DNA of 64,000 nt. Origin: Bradyrhizobium sp. Gha. Its GTDB lineage: Bacteria > Pseudomonadota > Alphaproteobacteria > Rhizobiales > Xanthobacteraceae. The translations under genes were made by a program, and so were the position numbers. Location: NCBI RefSeq assembly GCF_900113735.1, contig NZ_FOQM01000028.1, positions 15,001 through 79,000 on the forward strand, in the 5' to 3' direction. This document shows positions 1-8,970 of this stretch, in pieces. Within the stretch, counting starts at the first letter, position 1. Every line of letters begins with the position of its first letter. Under the pieces are notes generated by a model. It saw only the letters and a program-made list of their open reading frames with translations. It was not told the origin of the DNA and searched no databases.

Positions 1-344
1 GACATTCCGATGCCTTCGGTTGCTCGCACCGGCACCGAGGCCGGATCGAAATCCTCGAGACAGAATACGTTGATCCCGAAATGATCGGGCGCCGCGCGCT
101 TGCGGTGGAAGGTGTAGATGCCGCAGCGCGAGCAGAAAAAATGTTTCGCGCGATGGGTGTTCCACTCGTAAACCGACAGCAGATCCTGACCTGACAATAC
201 GGTGAGCGCGCTCTCATGGACCTTCGTCATCAGGGCATTCTTCTGCCTGCATAACGAGCAGTCGCAGGTCGTGAGTTCGTTGCTATCCGAGACCAGCCTG
301 AACGTGACGGCGCCGCAATGGCACGAGCCTCGATAGGTCGACAT
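1..344 (-). CDS. GFA/CENP-V family zinc-binding protein (3' end cut by window edge)
   Basis: The minus-strand frame opens at the ATG at 344-342 and runs off the left edge without a stop, giving about 114 residues. It carries the cysteine pattern of the GFA (glutathione-dependent formaldehyde-activating) fold: C8 and C10 in GSCHCG, then C27, C29 and C32 in CDCSLC, and C71 and C74 in CSRCG followed by IYTFHRK. These cysteines bind structural and catalytic zinc in the family. Most members have no proven substrate, so the family name does not establish formaldehyde metabolism. It is a single gene, divergent from the next gene to the right. Confidence 0.85.
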   Translation of the reverse strand, partial: MSTYRGSCHCGAVTFRLVSDSNELTTCDCSLCRQKNALMTKVHESALTVLSGQDLLSVYEWNTHRAKHFFCSRCGIYTFHRKRAAPDHFGINVFCLEDFDPASVPVRATEGIGM

Positions 345-633
345 GCGCTCTCCCGCTGTTGCTGATCTCAAGCATTGGCGAGCCGAGCCGGCCCGCGCAA
401 CAGACGAATTGCACGCAGAACAATGTTTTGGTGATCGCTGGTCACACCACACGGTTGTGATCATTCGGCCATGATCGGCCGCTAGCAGGGGCGTAGAGTT
501 CATGCGGAGTTCATTTCGAGTTCCCTAGCTTGCCCCGGTCAGACCTTCCGGTCGAAGCCGCTCACGGTCCACATCTACGATCCAGACCTTCGGCGCTCAA
601 AGCCAACCATTTCCCCCTCAGGAGGAGACTTCC

Positions 634-1224
634 ATGCCAGCATTGCTTCGTCCCGCCCTCACCGCGTTCGGCGTCGCGTGCCTTCTGTCCGCAGCATCGT
701 TGGCCTCCTCCGGTGTCGCGTTCGCGCAGGCCAAGCAACAACCCGCACCGGCGCAACAGGCTGCACCCGCCGAAGCGCCCGCGCTCAAGCAGATTACGCT
801 GACTGACAAGCAGCTCGATGGCGTGCTCGCCGCGCAGAAGGACATGGATGCGATCACGGCCAAGCTGCCGGAGAACACCGCGCCCGATGCGAAGGTGATG
901 GCCCAGCTCGACGGCGTCGCCAAGAAGCACGGCTTCGCCAGCTATGACGACTACAACAACGTCGTCGACAACATCAGCCTCGTGCTCGGCGGCTTTGATC
1001 CCACGACAAAGAAGTATGTCGGCAACGAAGCCGTGATCAAAGCGCAGATCGCGCAGGTCGAGGCCGACAAGAAGATGCCGGCCAAGGACAAGAAGGAAGC
1101 GCTTGACGAGCTGAACCAGGCTCTGAAATCGCCGGCGCCGGCCGTCGAGAACAAGGCCAACATCGATCTCGTCGGAAAGTATTACGACAAGCTGGTCGCA
1201 GCCCTCGGTGACGATCAGAACTGA
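634..1224 (+). CDS. Secreted Ala/Lys-rich helical protein of unknown function
   Basis: A 196-residue protein with a clear signal peptide: a hydrophobic stretch at residues 8-30 ending in an AFAQA cleavage site. After a Pro/Ala/Gln-rich linker the mature part is rich in Lys, Asp and Ala and predicted mostly helical. It holds the pattern KKHGFASYDDYNNVV, which resembles small secreted helical proteins of Bradyrhizobium, but I recognise no named domain. The start is supported by a strong ribosome site (AGGAGGAG) 7-8 nt upstream. A strong hairpin terminator follows, so it is probably monocistronic. Periplasmic location is inferred from the signal peptide. Confidence 0.75.
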   Translation: MPALLRPALTAFGVACLLSAASLASSGVAFAQAKQQPAPAQQAAPAEAPALKQITLTDKQLDGVLAAQKDMDAITAKLPENTAPDAKVMAQLDGVAKKHGFASYDDYNNVVDNISLVLGGFDPTTKKYVGNEAVIKAQIAQVEADKKMPAKDKKEALDELNQALKSPAPAVENKANIDLVGKYYDKLVAALGDDQN

Positions 1225-1282
1225 GATCCTGACCGGGATCGCCATCGCTGGAGTGAGCGAGACACTCACCGCCGCCAAAAAC

Positions 1283-1312
1283 AAAAGCCCCGGAGAAACC
1301 TCCGGGGCTTTT
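1283..1312 (+). terminator. Rho-independent terminator after the secreted helical protein
   Basis: A perfect hairpin with arms AAAAGCCCCGGAG and CTCCGGGGCTTTT and a 4-nt AAAC loop, with T residues on the 3' side. It lies about 60 nt past the stop at 1224. The A/T flanks are symmetric, so it could work in both directions. Confidence 0.85.
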
Positions 1313-1492
1313 GCCGTTTCGGCCGCTCCTCGGTCATCAGCAGGGATCGCCAGCATCATCCGCATGATGCCGCGGTTCGCCAAGTACGGCTTGCTGCGGT
1401 GCAGAACCGGTCGTCGCGCTCGACAGCGCGCGTTGGGTGGGGAGTCCAAGAGCTAAATTGAAAAATTCCAATGCTCGGGGCATCCTGATCCC

Positions 1493-3157
1493 ATGATCTC
1501 GATTTTGGTCCTTGTGGCGGCCGTCGCCATCTTGGCGTTGGCGGAACGGAGCGTTGAACATCTGCCGTTTGCGGTCGCAGCGCTCCTCTCAAATGCTGCT
1601 CTGCTGCTGCTGTTTCTTGGCGATGCCGAGCGAGCGGTCCTGCTGTCCGGCATGCTGGCCGTCGCAATCGCCGGCATATCCACGGTCAAGTTCAACCATA
1701 GCGCGCTCAAGCTGACCGTTTCCGATTTGCCCCTGGCGTTTGCCGGCACGGTCCCATTCTTCGTGCTGCAATACCCGCGCATGATGCTGGGTGTGCTGGC
1801 AGGGAGCGCATTGTTCGCCTTCGCCTCGATCGCGGTTCTGCTCTACGCGGCTGGATCTCCCGTCCCCGTCGGGTTTCGAATCCTCTTGCTCGTCATGGCG
1901 CTCATTGGATTCGCAGGGGCGTCCGGGTCCAAGGCTGCCACGTTCTTGCGGCGGGCCCTGACGGACGGGCGGAGTTTTTATGCGACCTTCATGGCTTCGC
2001 TGCTCGATCCCACGTGCTGGCGACAGTTCGGCGCGTTGGCCCTCAGCGATATCGCCGACGAACCACTGCCCCTGAGGGAAGCCACGCCGGCGCGGGTCGC
2101 CTGTCCTCCTGATATCATCGTCATCCAGCACGAATCCGTTTTCGACCCGCGTATTTTTGGGCTGCCGGTCGAACCTGTCGTCGAAGCTTTCCTGTCTCCC
2201 TCGAATGGCGAATATGGGCGCCTGAACGTCGACATCTTTGGTGGTGGTTCGTGGCAGTCCGAATTCAGCCTGCTCACCGGTCTCTCCAGCGCCAGCTTCG
2301 GTTCGAGCGCCTACTACCTCTTCAAGAAGGGCGCCGGACGTTTCCACAGCAGCCTGCCACGCTCGTTGGCGTCGCTCGGCTACAAGACAACACTCGTCTC
2401 CAGCTGCCGCCGCAGCTTCCTGGATTACGATAAGTTCTACAGTTCGATCGGCGTCGACGAGCGCATCTTCGTCGATGAGCTTCCTCCGCCATTCGAGGCC
2501 AGCCGTTTCGAGACGACAAATTCCGACGCGATGTTCCTGCATGCGGTCGTCGATGCGTATGCCAAAAGGGTCGCCCACGATCCGGCACCGAGATTCCTGT
2601 ATGCGCTGACCAACTTCAATCACGGTCCGCATAGCAGGCAACTGGTGCCATCAGGTCAATTCGAGACGGAGCGCGCGTTTGCCAGGGAGAGCTGCCCCGA
2701 TGCCGCATACGTCGAGTACTACACGCGGCTGGGAGAGACCGCGTCGGCCTGGCAGGCGCAAAGGGCCAGGCTGGCAAGCAGCTTCCCCGACCGCCCTGTT
2801 CTCATCGTGCACTATGGCGACCATCAACCCGTGTTGACGAAGAAACTCGATCGACAGCGGAAACATCAGGGAGCCGGGCGAGATGCGTTTGGTACATTCT
2901 ACGCGATAGAAGCCCTGAATATCCCCGATTTAAGGCCCGGACGGGGCGCCGACCTCGACATCGCCTTTCTCGGAACTGTTGCCTTGCAGCGGGCGGGCAT
3001 TGCGCTTGACCCGATCTTTGCCACGCGCGCGAGCCTGCTTGATGATTGCAGAGAGGCCTACTTCGCGTCGTCCTCCGAACGGAAACGTCGCTTCCATCGC
3101 ACGCTCGTCGATCTGGGCCTGATCAACCTGATGCCCAACGCCAGGCCAGCGCGCTAG
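1493..3157 (+). CDS. Membrane-bound LTA-synthase/sulfatase-fold phosphotransferase or hydrolase
   Basis: A 554-residue protein. Residues 1-145 hold about five hydrophobic segments. The rest is an alkaline-phosphatase/sulfatase-fold domain like that of LtaS and OpgB, expected outside the membrane. Visible active-site elements are IIVIQHESVFDP (E214 as metal ligand), the nucleophile region GGGSWQSEFSLLTG (S253 where LtaS has a catalytic Thr), NFNHGPH (H377) and VHYGDHQP (D443, H444). Family enzymes transfer phosphoglycerol or phosphoethanolamine or cleave sulfate or phosphate esters. The substrate here is unknown; modification of periplasmic glucans or surface polymers is a guess. The ribosome site is weak. 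It stands alone on the plus strand. Confidence 0.8.
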   Translation: MISILVLVAAVAILALAERSVEHLPFAVAALLSNAALLLLFLGDAERAVLLSGMLAVAIAGISTVKFNHSALKLTVSDLPLAFAGTVPFFVLQYPRMMLGVLAGSALFAFASIAVLLYAAGSPVPVGFRILLLVMALIGFAGASGSKAATFLRRALTDGRSFYATFMASLLDPTCWRQFGALALSDIADEPLPLREATPARVACPPDIIVIQHESVFDPRIFGLPVEPVVEAFLSPSNGEYGRLNVDIFGGGSWQSEFSLLTGLSSASFGSSAYYLFKKGAGRFHSSLPRSLASLGYKTTLVSSCRRSFLDYDKFYSSIGVDERIFVDELPPPFEASRFETTNSDAMFLHAVVDAYAKRVAHDPAPRFLYALTNFNHGPHSRQLVPSGQFETERAFARESCPDAAYVEYYTRLGETASAWQAQRARLASSFPDRPVLIVHYGDHQPVLTKKLDRQRKHQGAGRDAFGTFYAIEALNIPDLRPGRGADLDIAFLGTVALQRAGIALDPIFATRASLLDDCREAYFASSSERKRRFHRTLVDLGLINLMPNARPAR

Positions 3158-3264
3158 CTGGGCGCGCGCTAGGGCGGCACGGGGCGATCGCCGGCAAGTT
3201 TGGCATCGTGCAGCGCGGGCGGCATTCGCATTTCCGCCTCAGCCAAAGGCCGTGGATAGACAGT

Positions 3265-3537
3265 ATGAAAATAAATCGCTGCCAACGACTCGGTCTGTTG
3301 GCGTCAGTGAGTTGGGTGATTGTGAGTGGTCTGTTCGCATCCTGGAGCGAAACGTGGCTCGCGGCTTTGCGGCTTTATTGCTCTTTCGCAGCTGACCCAA
3401 CATGTGCAGGCGCCACTGTCTTTGTCGTGGTCCATTGGGGTGCGATCGCCGGCATCGTGATCCCTCCCCTTGTCCTGGCTTGGCTCATCGCCGGCGGACT
3501 GAGGTGGCGGATACGAAGATCCAGGCGCAGCGTCTAA
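3265..3537 (+). CDS. Small two-helix membrane protein, hypothetical
   Basis: A 90-residue frame from the ATG at 3265 with two hydrophobic segments, at about residues 9-35 and 52-78, ending in an Arg-rich cytoplasmic tail (RWRIRRSRR). The positive-inside pattern supports a real membrane protein. The frame stays open upstream to 3046, but that part overlaps the preceding gene and has shadow-frame composition. No good ribosome site is visible. No family recognised. Confidence 0.45.
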   Translation: MKINRCQRLGLLASVSWVIVSGLFASWSETWLAALRLYCSFAADPTCAGATVFVVVHWGAIAGIVIPPLVLAWLIAGGLRWRIRRSRRSV

Positions 3538-4196
3538 ACGCCATGAGATCGCGCCAGCGATCGCAAGTGCTCAGCCCATCCTGTATTGGCGCGCTCTGTT
3601 AGACTAGCCACGCGTCCTGAAAAGCACGCGATCACTTGGGCGGCCGCAAGCTCGTCGATTTCGCCCATGCGTTTAGATGCACCTCTATTTCGGCTTGCCG
3701 GGGTTGGCGTCGACGAGGCCAGGTCTTTTCACCGCGAGTGTACACATTGGTACGGACGCCGGAGAGGGTTTGGAGAGAGAATAGCCGCAGCGCGCGTGTT
3801 GTGTGTTTGGCGCGCTCGGCGGCCTCGGTGTCCGCCTCTCCAGCCCGGCGGCGCTGGGGGCCGCTCGGGCAGAGCTTAAACAGACCCTGGAATCTGGATG
3901 CTTGCGTCTCCAGCTAAGCCTCCCATTCGGAGCGCCGGCTGATGTGCAAAAAACCGATTTTCACCCGCCGAATGAGAACCGCTGCGTCACGCCGTTCAAC
4001 GAGGGCGGCGATATCTGGTTCGCGCTGAAGGAGAGCCGTCCGCCCAGCTCGACCGAAGGTCTGTTGATGACGGCACTTCCGCCGTAACCTCAAGCAGAAG
4101 TTTCCGGACCACCGACCAGAAAAACGGCTGCTGGGAGGAACGTGCCCCCGGAACGCGTGTTTCGTGATTGTTTCTGCGGTTGAAGGAACATCCGCG
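3538..4196. other. Gene-poor stretch, no convincing coding sequence
   Basis: About 660 bases between the small membrane protein and the Crp/Fnr gene. Several short overlapping frames exist, for example one at 3803-4087 on the plus strand, but none has a ribosome site, a recognisable motif or consistent codon use. It may contain decayed coding sequence. The Crp/Fnr gene's promoter must lie at its right end. Confidence 0.4.
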
Positions 4197-4940
4197 ATGG
4201 CGTTCCAGGCTGGCGTCGGGAATAGGCTTTTAACGGCGTTTGCGCCCAGTGATCTCAACCTGCTTGCTCCCCATCTCCAGAAGACGTCATTCGACTTTGA
4301 TGCTGTGTTGGTGCGAACAGGAGATGAGTTCAAGCACGTCTATTTTCCCCTTAGCGGGGTCATAGCGTTTCTCGTTGAAATGGCGGACGGACACATTGTC
4401 GCGTCAACTCTCATGGGCTCGGAAGGAGCAGTCGGCGCACTGTCACTTCTAAGTCCCTCCCGATCGCCAGTCACGGCAACTGCCTATGTCGCTGGAGCAG
4501 CACTTCAGGTCCCTGTTGCACAGTTGCAGCTTGCCTTTGAGCAGAGCGCCACGATCAGGCAAGTTCTACGTCTCCATCTCCGCACACAATTGTTGCAGCT
4601 TAACAACGTGGCGGCTTGCAACGCGGTGCATCCGGTGGAATGTCGTATGGCTCGATGGCTGCTTGAGATTCACGACCGCGTCGGGCACAGCGGAATACAA
4701 CTCACGCAGGAGGCGTTGGCGCAACTTCTCGGCGTGCGCCGAACAACGGTAACGCTAACGATGCGCAAACTCCGAGCAGCAGGCGGTATACTATCTGAGC
4801 GACGCGGGATGCTGGAGATCGACCGCAGGCGACTCGAGAAGATCACGTGCGAGTGCTACGCGGTGATGCGACGCAGAATCAAGCGCATGCACCATGAAGA
4901 GCTGCCAGTGGGATCGCCGGCATTCTCTCCTCCATCATAG
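4197..4940 (+). CDS. Crp/Fnr family transcriptional regulator
   Basis: A 247-residue protein with an N-terminal cyclic-nucleotide-binding-type beta roll (about residues 15-130, with VYFPLSGVIAFLVEMADG) and a C-terminal winged helix of the HTH_Crp type (LTQEALAQLLGVRRTTVT). It has no N-terminal cysteine cluster for an Fnr-type iron-sulfur centre, and the cAMP-binding Arg signature is not evident. It therefore belongs with the ligand-unknown group common in Rhizobiales. The ATG at 4197 has GAAGGA about 9 nt upstream and is preferred over the in-frame GTG at 4164. It is isolated between two gene-poor stretches, so its targets cannot be read from context. Confidence 0.85.
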   Translation: MAFQAGVGNRLLTAFAPSDLNLLAPHLQKTSFDFDAVLVRTGDEFKHVYFPLSGVIAFLVEMADGHIVASTLMGSEGAVGALSLLSPSRSPVTATAYVAGAALQVPVAQLQLAFEQSATIRQVLRLHLRTQLLQLNNVAACNAVHPVECRMARWLLEIHDRVGHSGIQLTQEALAQLLGVRRTTVTLTMRKLRAAGGILSERRGMLEIDRRRLEKITCECYAVMRRRIKRMHHEELPVGSPAFSPPS

Positions 4941-5423
4941 CCATCCGGGCAGCTCTTTGAGTGATTGGTGCTCGTGCCGGGGCATGTGTCCCTAACAAAT
5001 GTTGGTCACTGAAACGACGACGGTCGACGTAGAACAGCGAGTGGCGACTTCGGACGCTGGCACCGGCCAAGGATTCACAAATGTGAAATTCAACGGGATG
5101 AGTTTTTGGGATGAAGCTGTGTTTGCCGAACAGACCGGCAGACCGCTCGGTCCCAGCTCGTTTTTCGATCCGGACAAACCTCCAGGCTGGGGCCGATGTG
5201 GCCCGCTCTGGAAGTTTGCATTCCATTTGTGCGCGCCGCTCGCAGCGGCGCATATGACAGCTATGATTACTCAATTGCGTTGGGAGTGCATTACATCTCG
5301 TAATTGTGAATAGGTGGACCGCGTTTGAGGCGCAATGGATTTTCCAGTTCGGTGCTAGTTTTCGGGCGCACCCACCAAGCGTGCGTGAAGGGGCGGGACA
5401 TCACATCGTTGCGGGAGAGCTCC
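4941..5423. other. Intergenic stretch without a supported gene
   Basis: About 480 bases. A frame at 4999-5313 (plus) and one at 4879-5274 (minus) overlap each other. Neither has a recognisable domain or a good ribosome site. The promoter of the DUF1269 gene must lie near the right end; no clear -35/-10 pair was identified. Confidence 0.4.
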
Positions 5424-5924
5424 ATGTCGGATCTAGTCGCGATCGTGTATCCATCCGAAGCCAAAGCAGAAGAAGTTCGTCAGAAAATCCTCGAGCTCCA
5501 GAAAGAGTATCTGATCGCGATCCAAGATGCCGTGATCGCGGTCAAGACCGGCGAAACGGTCAAACTCAATCAACTCGTGAACACGACCATGGCGGGTGCC
5601 GCAGGAGGAAGCTTCTGGGGGCTGCTGTTCGGGATCGTGTTCCTGAATCCGCTCATCGGCGTGGCCCTCGGTGCGGGCGCCGGCGCACTAGGCGGCGCGC
5701 TGACCGATTTCGGTATTAACGATCAGTTCATGAAGGACCTCAGCTCGAAGGTGAAATCGGGAGATGCTGTTCTGTTCCTGCTGATCAAGAGCATGACCGC
5801 AGACAAGGTCCTCAACGAAATCAAGGCCGCGGGAGGGACTGTCCTGAAAACCTCTCTCGACGAACAGAAAGAACAACACCTGCGCGATACTCTCGCCGCC
5901 GCTACCCAGGCCAAGGCTGCCTAG
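5424..5924 (+). CDS. DUF1269 membrane protein
   Basis: A 166-residue protein starting MSDLVAIVYPSEAKAEEV, typical of the DUF1269 family. The N-terminal part is a ferredoxin-like alpha/beta fold. A central glycine-zipper membrane segment (about residues 53-95, with GVALGAGAGALGGAL) forms a hairpin, and the C-terminal part repeats an alpha/beta unit. Function is unknown. The ATG at 5424 follows a GGGAGAG ribosome site; the longer frame from 5325 has no such support. No partner gene is adjacent. Confidence 0.85.
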   Translation: MSDLVAIVYPSEAKAEEVRQKILELQKEYLIAIQDAVIAVKTGETVKLNQLVNTTMAGAAGGSFWGLLFGIVFLNPLIGVALGAGAGALGGALTDFGINDQFMKDLSSKVKSGDAVLFLLIKSMTADKVLNEIKAAGGTVLKTSLDEQKEQHLRDTLAAATQAKAA

Positions 5925-6146
5925 GCGTGTGAGGCAAAGCCGAAAGGTTGGAGCTGAACACCAGAGCGCTCTTCGCGTTCGGCGGACGTCCTTGCCGCCG
6001 ACTAGGTCAATTTCTCGGTAACGCCCGGTCAGCGCGCGAGCGGTAAAGGTCGCCGCGCAGTTTCCCGTGCGAACGGGCGGCCGAGCATTCGGGTCTGCTG
6101 TTTGGCGAGTTCTCTTCCTGGGCGGTCAAGAACCAAGGAGAAAACC

Positions 6147-6548
6147 ATGCGGAAATCGATTTCTTGGATGCTCGCTCTTGCGGCTGCGTTGTCAGTGATG
6201 ACGACGACCGGCAGTCGCTCGCATGCCGGAATTATCGGAGGACCGCTGGGCCTGCATGAGGCCGCCGATGATCTTCGGCTTGCGGAGACGGTCCAATTCC
6301 GCTGGAGAGGCTACCGCTACTGTTGGTACACCCGCGGGTGGCGCGGCGCCGGCTGGTATCGGTGTGGCTTTGACTGGCGGCGCGGCCAGGGCTGGGGTGG
6401 TCCTGCCGGCTGGCATGGATGGCGGCACCCAGGCCGCCCCGTGGCTCGTCCGCCGAAGCCGGGGCGGCCGGGAATCCAGCGTCCACGACCGCTCCCCGAC
6501 AGGGCGCCGGGTCGGCCGGGAGTCCGGCCATTGCCTGACAGGATCTGA
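6147..6548 (+). CDS. Secreted Trp/Gly/Arg-rich, Pro-tailed small protein
   Basis: A 133-residue protein with a signal peptide (hydrophobic core about residues 8-20, cleavage near SHA-G). The mature part carries FRWRGYRYCWYTRGWRGAGW, two cysteines, a Trp/Gly-rich segment, then a basic proline-rich tail with PGRP and PLPDR repeats. Such low-complexity secreted proteins are common in Bradyrhizobium and have no assigned role. The ribosome site AAGGAG lies 7 nt before the ATG. A cell-wall or envelope role is a guess. Confidence 0.7.
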   Translation: MRKSISWMLALAAALSVMTTTGSRSHAGIIGGPLGLHEAADDLRLAETVQFRWRGYRYCWYTRGWRGAGWYRCGFDWRRGQGWGGPAGWHGWRHPGRPVARPPKPGRPGIQRPRPLPDRAPGRPGVRPLPDRI

Positions 6549-6653
6549 CGGATTGGTGTTCATCGCTGACCTCCAACGAGGTTCGCCTTGGCGCCGCTGG
6601 GTAGGTAGCGGACAGTGCGCTCCGGCCGGTCCGCGCCTCCCGAGTGGCCTGCG

Positions 6654-7961
6654 CTACGTCGCGAACGCCGCCTCCATCGCCTTCCGTGTCTTGATCGTCT
6701 CGTCGTTCGCGTCGAACTCCACGTCGCTCCAGCGCACGATCTCGCCATGGGCGATGTCGTGCTTCAGCTTGAGGCGGTGCGCGAGGCCGATCGGCAGGGC
6801 GCCGGCCTTCAGGCTCGCGGCCGCCGGCACCAGCTTGCCCCACACCGTGTAGCCGCCTTCGCCATCCAGCATCTCGCCGGCGCGCAAACTGCGCTTGGCC
6901 ACCGAGGCGACGTCGCCGCGGAAACCGAAGGGTTGCCCGGTCGGTTCGCCCCGGAGCGCCGCCGACAGCACCGAGATGTTCAGCTCGAGTCCGATCAAAT
7001 GATACGGCTTGTACATCGCCGCAAACCGTCCGCTTGCATCGGTCTTCAGGCCGTATTGCCTGAAGCAATCCGCGGTGTAGTCGTTCGGTGCTTCCAGCAC
7101 CACATAGACACCCCAGCGTAAATCGCGAAACACCGGCCGTCCGTCGCGCTCCAGAGACGAAACGACCTCGACGACGCCCGACCGCTCCAGCACGCCGCCC
7201 TTGTCGCTGGGCCGCATGATGTGCGGGAGATCATCGACGCCGCAGGGCGGAAACAGAAGTCCCCCCGAGGGCACGTCGAGCCCGCAGGCGTTCGCAATCG
7301 CCGCCATCTCGATTGCCGATTTGGTGCCGTCGAGGAAGGAGTTGAACATCTGCGGATTCATGCCGGCCGACTGCGCTTCGCCGGCGGTCAGGCCGTAGTG
7401 CTGCCAGACGCCGTCAGGCGTCACGTCGTGATAGGCAGGCAGATATTTTGTGCCCTTGCCGGCCGCGACGACGTGAAGGCCGGTGGCACGCGCCCAGTCG
7501 ACCATTTCGGCGGTCAGCGCCGGCTGGTCGCCATAGGCCAGCGAATAGACCACGCCCGCCTTGCGCGCCTCCTCGGCGAGGAGGGGGCCGGCGAGCACGT
7601 CGGCCTCGACATTCACCATCACGATATGCTTGCCGGCCGCGATCGCGGCGCGCGCATGCCTGATGCCCACGGCCGGATTGCCGGTCGCCTCCACCACCAC
7701 ATCCATCGCGCCGCCGGCGATGGTGCCCGCGCCGTCATCGGTGAAGACGGTGGCGGCGATCCGCTCGGTGCTCCAGCCGACGGTACGGCAGGCCTCGCGC
7801 GCGCGGTCGCGGTCGATGTCCACGATGATGGGCACCTCCAGTCCCGGTGTGTGCGGCACCTGCGCCAAAAACATCGAGCCGAATTTACCGGCTCCGATCA
7901 GCGCGACGCGCACAGGCTTGCCGGCGGACGCGCGGGCCTGGAGAAGGCGGAAGAGGTTCAT
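6654..7961 (-). CDS. Homoserine-dehydrogenase-like NAD(P) oxidoreductase with C-terminal SAF domain
   Basis: A 435-residue protein. The N-terminal Rossmann fold carries VRVALIGAGKFGSMF at about residues 18-32. A central substrate domain follows, and the C-terminal 80 residues, including LRAGEMLDGEGGYTVWGKL, look like an SAF domain. Homologues are variously annotated as homoserine dehydrogenase, oxidoreductase or flagellar FlgA because of the SAF part. The reaction is not established; a hydroxy-acid or sugar-acid dehydrogenase is a reasonable inference. The start at 7961 removes an unlikely 17-residue extension. It lies downstream of the PhyH-family gene on the same strand, separated by a palindromic repeat. 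Confidence 0.8.
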   Translation of the reverse strand: MNLFRLLQARASAGKPVRVALIGAGKFGSMFLAQVPHTPGLEVPIIVDIDRDRAREACRTVGWSTERIAATVFTDDGAGTIAGGAMDVVVEATGNPAVGIRHARAAIAAGKHIVMVNVEADVLAGPLLAEEARKAGVVYSLAYGDQPALTAEMVDWARATGLHVVAAGKGTKYLPAYHDVTPDGVWQHYGLTAGEAQSAGMNPQMFNSFLDGTKSAIEMAAIANACGLDVPSGGLLFPPCGVDDLPHIMRPSDKGGVLERSGVVEVVSSLERDGRPVFRDLRWGVYVVLEAPNDYTADCFRQYGLKTDASGRFAAMYKPYHLIGLELNISVLSAALRGEPTGQPFGFRGDVASVAKRSLRAGEMLDGEGGYTVWGKLVPAAASLKAGALPIGLAHRLKLKHDIAHGEIVRWSDVEFDANDETIKTRKAMEAAFAT

Positions 7962-8013
7962 GGGGATGTTTCCGGTGATACAGAAATTCGTGGGACGCGT
8001 GTCTCTACCCAAT

Positions 8014-8115
8014 CGTCATGGCCGGGCTTGACCGGGCTTGTCCCGGCCATCCACGTTCCTTTGCGTCAGATATGCGAAGAACATGTATGCCCGGGACAAG
8101 CCCGGGCACGACGGC
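8014..8115. repeat. Intergenic palindromic repeat, GGCCGGGCTTG type
   Basis: The element begins CGTCATGGCCGGGCTTG and ends CAAGCCCGGGCACGACG, so its ends are inverted copies. An inner hairpin CCGGGCTTGTCCCGG is also present. It fills the gap between the PhyH-family gene and the oxidoreductase. Similar elements are dispersed in Bradyrhizobium genomes. It may fold in the mRNA and separate expression of the two genes. Confidence 0.7.
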
Positions 8116-8136
8116 TGAGATGGTGGGCGACTAAAT

Positions 8137-8937
8137 CTACTCCGCCGCCTGCCTTGGTGCCCGCGCCAGCCGCACCAGCGCATCATCATCCACCGTCTTG
8201 ATCGGCGCGAAATCGCGATGGGCGATGTACTCAGGCCGCGTCGGGGCGCGGATGTAGTTCGAGACCGCGTTCAAGGTCAGGTAGACGATCTTGCGCGGGT
8301 AGGGCGTGATGTTGCCGCTCGAGCCGTGGACGAGATTGCCGTGGAACATCAGCATGCCGCCCGGCTTGCCGGTCGGCGCGACGATGCCGCCTTGCTTGAC
8401 GAGGCGTGTCACGGTGTCTTCGTCGAGCGTCCATAGCGGATAGGATGTGGTCGAGAGGTCGTGCGAGGCCTGGAGATCGCCGGCGTGCTGGCTGCGCGGC
8501 ACCAGCATGAGGGGACCGTTGATCGGCATCACCTCGTCGAGGAAGATCGCGATGTTCATCGCGCGCGGCTCCGGCATGCCGTCGTCGCGCTTCCAGGTGC
8601 CGTAGTCCTGGTGCCACTGCCAGACGTCGCCGGTGAAGGCCGATTTCGCATTGATCTTGAACTGGTGCATGTAGACAGGCTCGCCGAACACCTGCTCGAC
8701 CGGCTCGATCATGCGCGGATGCGCGCCCAGCGCGCCGAAGGCCTCGTTGTAGAGATGCGCGGCAAAGGCCGTGCGCGGCGCGCCGCTCTTCTCCCGCCAG
8801 ACTTCCGGCCGGTCGGCGTCGTAAATGCCGACCGCCTCGCGCGCGAGCAAATCGACCTCTTCTTTGGAAAACAGTTCGGGCAGGAACAGCCAACCCTCGC
8901 GGTGGAAGAACTCCAATTGCTCTTGAGACAATTTCAT
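8137..8937 (-). CDS. Phytanoyl-CoA dioxygenase (PhyH) family protein
   Basis: A 266-residue Fe(II)/2-oxoglutarate-dependent oxygenase. The iron-binding HxD is in WQWHQDYGTW (about residues 107-116). The distal His is in MFHGNLVHGSSGN (about residue 205), followed about 12 residues later by the Arg (PYPRKIVYLT) that binds 2-oxoglutarate. This is the full catalytic set. Family members hydroxylate fatty acyl-CoAs, ectoine, amino acids and many small molecules, so the substrate is open. It precedes the SAF-domain oxidoreductase on the minus strand; a two-step hydroxylation and oxidation route is plausible but unproven. Confidence 0.85.
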   Translation of the reverse strand: MKLSQEQLEFFHREGWLFLPELFSKEEVDLLAREAVGIYDADRPEVWREKSGAPRTAFAAHLYNEAFGALGAHPRMIEPVEQVFGEPVYMHQFKINAKSAFTGDVWQWHQDYGTWKRDDGMPEPRAMNIAIFLDEVMPINGPLMLVPRSQHAGDLQASHDLSTTSYPLWTLDEDTVTRLVKQGGIVAPTGKPGGMLMFHGNLVHGSSGNITPYPRKIVYLTLNAVSNYIRAPTRPEYIAHRDFAPIKTVDDDALVRLARAPRQAAE

Positions 8938-8970
8938 GGGTCGTCCTCCTGTTTTGTTTTATTCTTGATG

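Noticed and set aside
3803..4087. 94-codon plus-strand frame in the gene-poor stretch
   Set aside because: Plausible composition in its second half but no ribosome site and no homology recognised; could be a remnant.
4999..5313. 104-codon plus-strand frame
   Set aside because: No ribosome site, no signal, no recognised domain, and it overlaps a minus-strand frame of equal quality.
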